A stretch of DNA of 64,000 bases from Flavobacteriaceae bacterium CRH (GTDB taxonomy: Bacteria; Bacteroidota; Bacteroidia; Flavobacteriales; Flavobacteriaceae), in the NCBI GenBank assembly GCA_001507425.1, contig LMAJ01000004.1, positions 62,001 through 126,000 of the forward strand, in the 5' to 3' direction. The notes below the pieces were generated by a model, which searched no databases, had not been told where the DNA came from, and saw only the letters and a program-made list of their open reading frames with translations. Of the stretch, positions 61,067-64,000 are shown piece after piece; within the stretch, counting starts at the first letter, position 1; each line of letters starts with the position of its first letter. Position numbers and translations under genes: made by a program.

Positions 61067-61723
61067 ATGAAATTTTTTATTGACACAGCTAATTTAGCTC
61101 AGATTAAAGAAGCACAAGCTTTAGGTGTTTTAGATGGTGTAACAACTAACCCGTCTTTGATGGCGAAAGAAGGTATTACCGGAAAAAATAATATACTGAA
61201 GCATTATGTGGACATTTGCAACCTTGTTGATGGTGATGTAAGTGCTGAAGTAAATGCACTTGATTATGATGGAATGATCAAAGAAGGTGAAGAATTGGCT
61301 GAATTGCATGATCAAATCGTAGTAAAATTGCCAATGACAAAAGAAGGTGTTATGGCTGCGAAATATTTTTCTGATAAAGGAATTAAAACAAATGTTACAC
61401 TTGTGTTTTCTGTAGGTCAGGCACTTTTAGCTGCAAAGGCTGGTGCAACTTATGTTTCTCCGTTTATTGGTCGTTTAGATGATGTTTCTACAGATGGTTT
61501 AAACTTAATTCAGGAAATTAGAGAAGTTTACGATAACTACGGTTACGAAACTCAAATTTTAGCGGCTTCTGTACGTCATACAATGCATATTGTAAATTGT
61601 GCTAAAATTGGTGCTGATGTTATGACCGGACCTCTTTCTGCAATTTACGGATTATTAAAACACCCGTTGACTGATATCGGATTAGCTCAGTTTGTTGCTG
61701 ATTTCGAAAAAGGAAATAAGTAA
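61067..61723 (+). CDS. Transaldolase-family protein (fructose-6-phosphate aldolase-like)
   Basis: At 218 residues this is the short TalC/FSA type. [36 protein letters not shown] opens the barrel, [14 protein letters not shown] includes the Schiff-base Lys, and [32 protein letters not shown] and [13 protein letters not shown] follow. Members are either transaldolases of the pentose phosphate pathway or fructose-6-phosphate aldolases. The Phe (rather than Gln/Tyr) in VTLVFS and in YVSPFIGR does not decide it by eye; transaldolase is the more likely role. A terminator follows. Confidence 0.9.
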   Translation: MKFFIDTANLAQIKEAQALGVLDGVTTNPSLMAKEGITGKNNILKHYVDICNLVDGDVSAEVNALDYDGMIKEGEELAELHDQIVVKLPMTKEGVMAAKYFSDKGIKTNVTLVFSVGQALLAAKAGATYVSPFIGRLDDVSTDGLNLIQEIREVYDNYGYETQILAASVRHTMHIVNCAKIGADVMTGPLSAIYGLLKHPLTDIGLAQFVADFEKGNK

Positions 61724-61743
61724 AATACTTAAATCAATATTTT

Positions 61744-61781
61744 AAATCGTCATTTTTATCAGAAAATGGCGATTTTTTTTT
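61744..61781 (+). terminator. Intrinsic terminator after the transaldolase-family gene
   Basis: AAATCGTCATTTT and AAAATGGCGATTT form a 13-bp stem with one G-T pair and the loop TATCAG, followed by a long T-run. Confidence 0.87.
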
Positions 61782-61812
61782 ACTTTTATAAGTCTCAAAA
61801 AAAAAATGACTT

Positions 61813-62307
61813 ATGAAAAAGACGATAATAATGTTGGTGTTTTTAATCGCTGGTTTGCATATAAATGCACAAGCCAAAGTTTTAAAAAGTATTAATGAAG
61901 CCGGAGACGTAGCCACTTTTGAATTAGATTGTTCAGTAAAATTTCAGACGCTTGCCAAAGGTTTGCGTTATAATATTACCCGTCATGAATTTAAAGGCCC
62001 TGAAATGAAAAACTCATACCGATTGCTTTTAGTGATGGATGGCTTTTATTCTAATACATTGAATACTACAATGACAATTTCAGCAGTTTTGAATGATGGA
62101 ACAGCTATCCAGGCTAAAAAAATTATCGAAGACGATGGTTTTTTTGATGGTGCCTGTACATTGAAAATTAAAGATCCGCAAGGTCTTTTAAAGGTTAATA
62201 TCGTTAAAGTAATTGTTCATGCCGATAAAGATGTAGTTTATACTATATCAGATCAGAATAAAGCGATTTTTAAGAAGAACTTAAATGCAATTTTAATCGC
62301 TAAATAA
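61813..62307 (+). CDS. Exported protein of unknown function, 164 residues
   Basis: A signal peptide (MKKTIIMLVFLIAGLHINAQA) is followed by about 145 residues of beta-strand character, for example VATFELDCSVKFQTLAKGLRYNITRH and AIQAKKIIEDDGFFDGACTLKIKDP. Cysteines occur twice (LDCS, GACT). I do not recognise the family. It lies between two terminators, so it is a single-gene unit. Confidence 0.7.
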   Translation: MKKTIIMLVFLIAGLHINAQAKVLKSINEAGDVATFELDCSVKFQTLAKGLRYNITRHEFKGPEMKNSYRLLLVMDGFYSNTLNTTMTISAVLNDGTAIQAKKIIEDDGFFDGACTLKIKDPQGLLKVNIVKVIVHADKDVVYTISDQNKAIFKKNLNAILIAK

Positions 62308-62322
62308 AACTTAAACTTCAAT

Positions 62323-62368
62323 AAAAAAATCCCAAATTCCAATTTTAGATTGGAATTTGGGATTTTTA
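62323..62368. terminator. Bidirectional terminator
   Basis: ATCCCAAATTCCAAT (62329-62343) and ATTGGAATTTGGGAT (62349-62363) form a perfect 15-bp stem with the loop TTTAG. A7 precedes and T5 follows, so it works on both strands between convergent genes. Confidence 0.92.
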
Positions 62369-62388
62369 TTTTTTATTTTTATTCAGTT

Positions 62389-63825
62389 TTAGTGACCTCC
62401 TGAAAGTTTTTTGTCGAAATTAATTCCTTGTTTTCTAAGGATTCCGCTAACACTCCATGCGTAAAATGCAAGGTAAGCAAAACATAAAATTCCAACAATA
62501 TAACTCGCTTGAATACCAATAAATTCAGATACAAAACCTTGTAGCCAGCTAATAACACCACCACCCATAATCATCATGATTAAGAAGCTACTACCCTGAC
62601 TTGTGTTTTTTCCTAATCCGCTTACAGCCAATGTAAAGATACATGGCCAAAGTGTACTACAGAATAAACCAACACTTGTAAAAGCGTAAACGCTTACCAT
62701 ACCACTAGTTGTGATTCCGATAGTTAAAGCGATAATTCCTAATACAGAAAATATAAGTAACATTCTGGCAGGATTTCCTTTACTTGCGATATCAGCAGCA
62801 ATAAGTACCAAAATAATTAATCCGTAGATGTAGAAAGGAGTTAAATCATGTTTTGCAATTGCATTTACAGCTAAGAAAACTCCAAAAGCTAAATAAGGTG
62901 CAACGAAACGTAATATTTGTTGTAAACTCGCTTTGTCTGTAAAAGCTTCGATAGCTCCTGTCCAGCGTCCGATCATTAAACTTGCCCAATATAAAGAGAT
63001 ATAAGGCGCAACTTCCTGAGTCAAAAATCCAAGTTTACTTTCCATATAGGCAGGTAAATTACTTGCTGTAGAAACTTCAACCCCAACGTAAAGGAAAATA
63101 GCGATCATTCCCATTACTAATTGTGGATATTGTAATGCAGATTTTTTTGCAGTTGATCCGTCGTGAATAATTTCTTCTTCAATTAATGCAGGTTTGTCCG
63201 GCAGCGAAGAGAATTTTAATAAAATAGCAACTAATAAAAAGGCTAATCCTAATATTAAATAAGGGATTTTTACACTTTCGATACTTAAAGTAGAAGAACC
63301 TGTACTAGATCCAAAAATCGCAAAACTCACAATAAGCGGCCCGATTGTAGTTCCTAAATTGTTGATTCCTCCCGCTAAAGTTAAACGTTGAGATCCTGTT
63401 GTAATTGGTCCAAGAGCAATTGCCAATGGGTTAGCAACAGTTTGTTGCAATGAAAATCCTAACGCTACTATAAATAATCCGGATAACATTAAAGGAAATG
63501 ATCCTGTATTTGCTGCAGGATAAAATAATAGTGTTCCAAGTGCAGAAATAAGCAAACCTAATGAAAGACCATTTTTATATCCTATTTTGTTCACTAAATC
63601 TTCTTTGATTAAAACGGAAATTCCCATATAAATCAACGATCCTACTGTATAAGCGATATAAAAAGCTAAAGATACTAATTGACTTTCTCCTTGAGATAAA
63701 TTAAAGGCTGTTTTAAAAACAGGAATTAAAATATCGTTACTGGCAGCAACAAATCCCCAAAAGAAGAATACTACGACTAGAGGAATAAACTGCCCCCATT
63801 TAGTTTGAACATTTTCTGAACTCAT
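62389..63825 (-). CDS. Sugar MFS transporter (FucP family)
   Basis: A 478-residue transporter with twelve membrane helices. VFFFWGFVAASNDILIPVFKTAFNLSQGESQLVSLAFYIAYTVGSL is the typical FucP opening, and FIVALGFSLQQTVANPLAIALGP with the AGGINNLGTTIGPL motif follows. A charged loop (KPALIEEEIIHDGS) separates the halves, and GSSFLIMMIMGGGVISWLQGF is the late motif. FucP members import fucose, galactose, glucose or N-acetylglucosamine with protons. The exact sugar cannot be told; a GlcNAc-like sugar would suit the BadF kinase at 33.4 kb, which is only a guess. Confidence 0.92.
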   Translation of the reverse strand: MSSENVQTKWGQFIPLVVVFFFWGFVAASNDILIPVFKTAFNLSQGESQLVSLAFYIAYTVGSLIYMGISVLIKEDLVNKIGYKNGLSLGLLISALGTLLFYPAANTGSFPLMLSGLFIVALGFSLQQTVANPLAIALGPITTGSQRLTLAGGINNLGTTIGPLIVSFAIFGSSTGSSTLSIESVKIPYLILGLAFLLVAILLKFSSLPDKPALIEEEIIHDGSTAKKSALQYPQLVMGMIAIFLYVGVEVSTASNLPAYMESKLGFLTQEVAPYISLYWASLMIGRWTGAIEAFTDKASLQQILRFVAPYLAFGVFLAVNAIAKHDLTPFYIYGLIILVLIAADIASKGNPARMLLIFSVLGIIALTIGITTSGMVSVYAFTSVGLFCSTLWPCIFTLAVSGLGKNTSQGSSFLIMMIMGGGVISWLQGFVSEFIGIQASYIVGILCFAYLAFYAWSVSGILRKQGINFDKKLSGGH

Positions 63826-64000
63826 AATTTTAATAAGTTAATTTTTAATTTTTTTATTGTTTTTTGAAGACCGTAAATATATTTCTTAACTATAGTAAAA
63901 AAAAATTAAAAGGCAAAAATAATGTTAAAATTAAACCAACAGCATCATTTTTTCAACAATGTGTTAATTTTTACCTAGTTAGAAAATGAAAAATGGAAAT

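Overview
The window looks like ordinary chromosome from a Bacteroidota bacterium, almost certainly a Flavobacterium or close relative. DNA is AT-rich, Shine-Dalgarno sites are weak or absent, and several genes have the Bacteroidetes -7 promoter box TAnnTTTG. The gene content also fits: a type IX secretion C-terminal domain, LytTR two-component genes, LptD/TamB/LpxH-like envelope genes, bacillithiol synthesis (bshA), and small proteins typical of Flavobacteria. I see no prophage, integrase, insertion sequence, CRISPR array, tRNA or rRNA. One small SRP RNA gene (ffs) is present.

Layout. 1-4.3 kb: the end of a Crp/Fnr regulator, small proteins, a VOC protein, two AraC-family regulators and a short-chain dehydrogenase preceded by a tandem operator-like repeat. 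4.4-8.2 kb: a red-light sensing locus made of a single-domain response regulator, a heme oxygenase and a bacteriophytochrome whose kinase half is separated by a frameshifting deletion in the H-box. 8.3-13.7 kb: a small membrane protein with a possible frameshift, outer-membrane phospholipase A, two exported proteins, a LytS/LytR-type two-component pair and a beta-barrel protein. Matching operator-like motifs flank the two-component pair. 14.2-23 kb: a large T9SS-exported metalloprotease-like protein, a CocE-type hydrolase, a VanX-like dipeptidase, a methyltransferase, an AI-2E-type transporter and an M43 metalloprotease lipoprotein. 23-31 kb: RNA modification genes (trmH-like, rsmE, tsaD) opposite tamB. 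31-35 kb: pfkA, gap, a BadF-type sugar kinase and mgsA, with ridA convergent. 35-46.6 kb: envelope genes (lptD, amidase, MCE protein), a pair of membrane-linked Fe-S proteins, bshA, a PrcB-like lipoprotein and an LpxH-like hydrolase. 46.7-57.5 kb: aroC, a dicarboxylate symporter, a TPR hybrid kinase, a DEAD-box helicase, histidine degradation genes (hutG, hutI) and a glutaminyl cyclase. 57.6-63.8 kb: ffs, an SDR, a GAF histidine kinase, a transaldolase-family enzyme and an FucP-type sugar transporter.

The most interesting material is partly non-coding. Two copies of an exactly 100-bp palindromic element lie 18.6 kb apart in opposite orientation. There is a second hairpin element at 43.05 kb, an inverted-repeat family at 51.6 and 56.4 kb, and a REP-like hairpin at 57.96 kb. 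The best candidate regulatory circuits are the LytTR-like sites at 10.97 and 13.80 kb and the 21-bp-spaced repeat at 4.37 kb. The clearest gene-level anomaly is the disrupted phytochrome kinase, whose missing residues can be read from an intact homologous kinase at 59.6-60.9 kb. All function calls come from reading motifs by eye; no database search was run.
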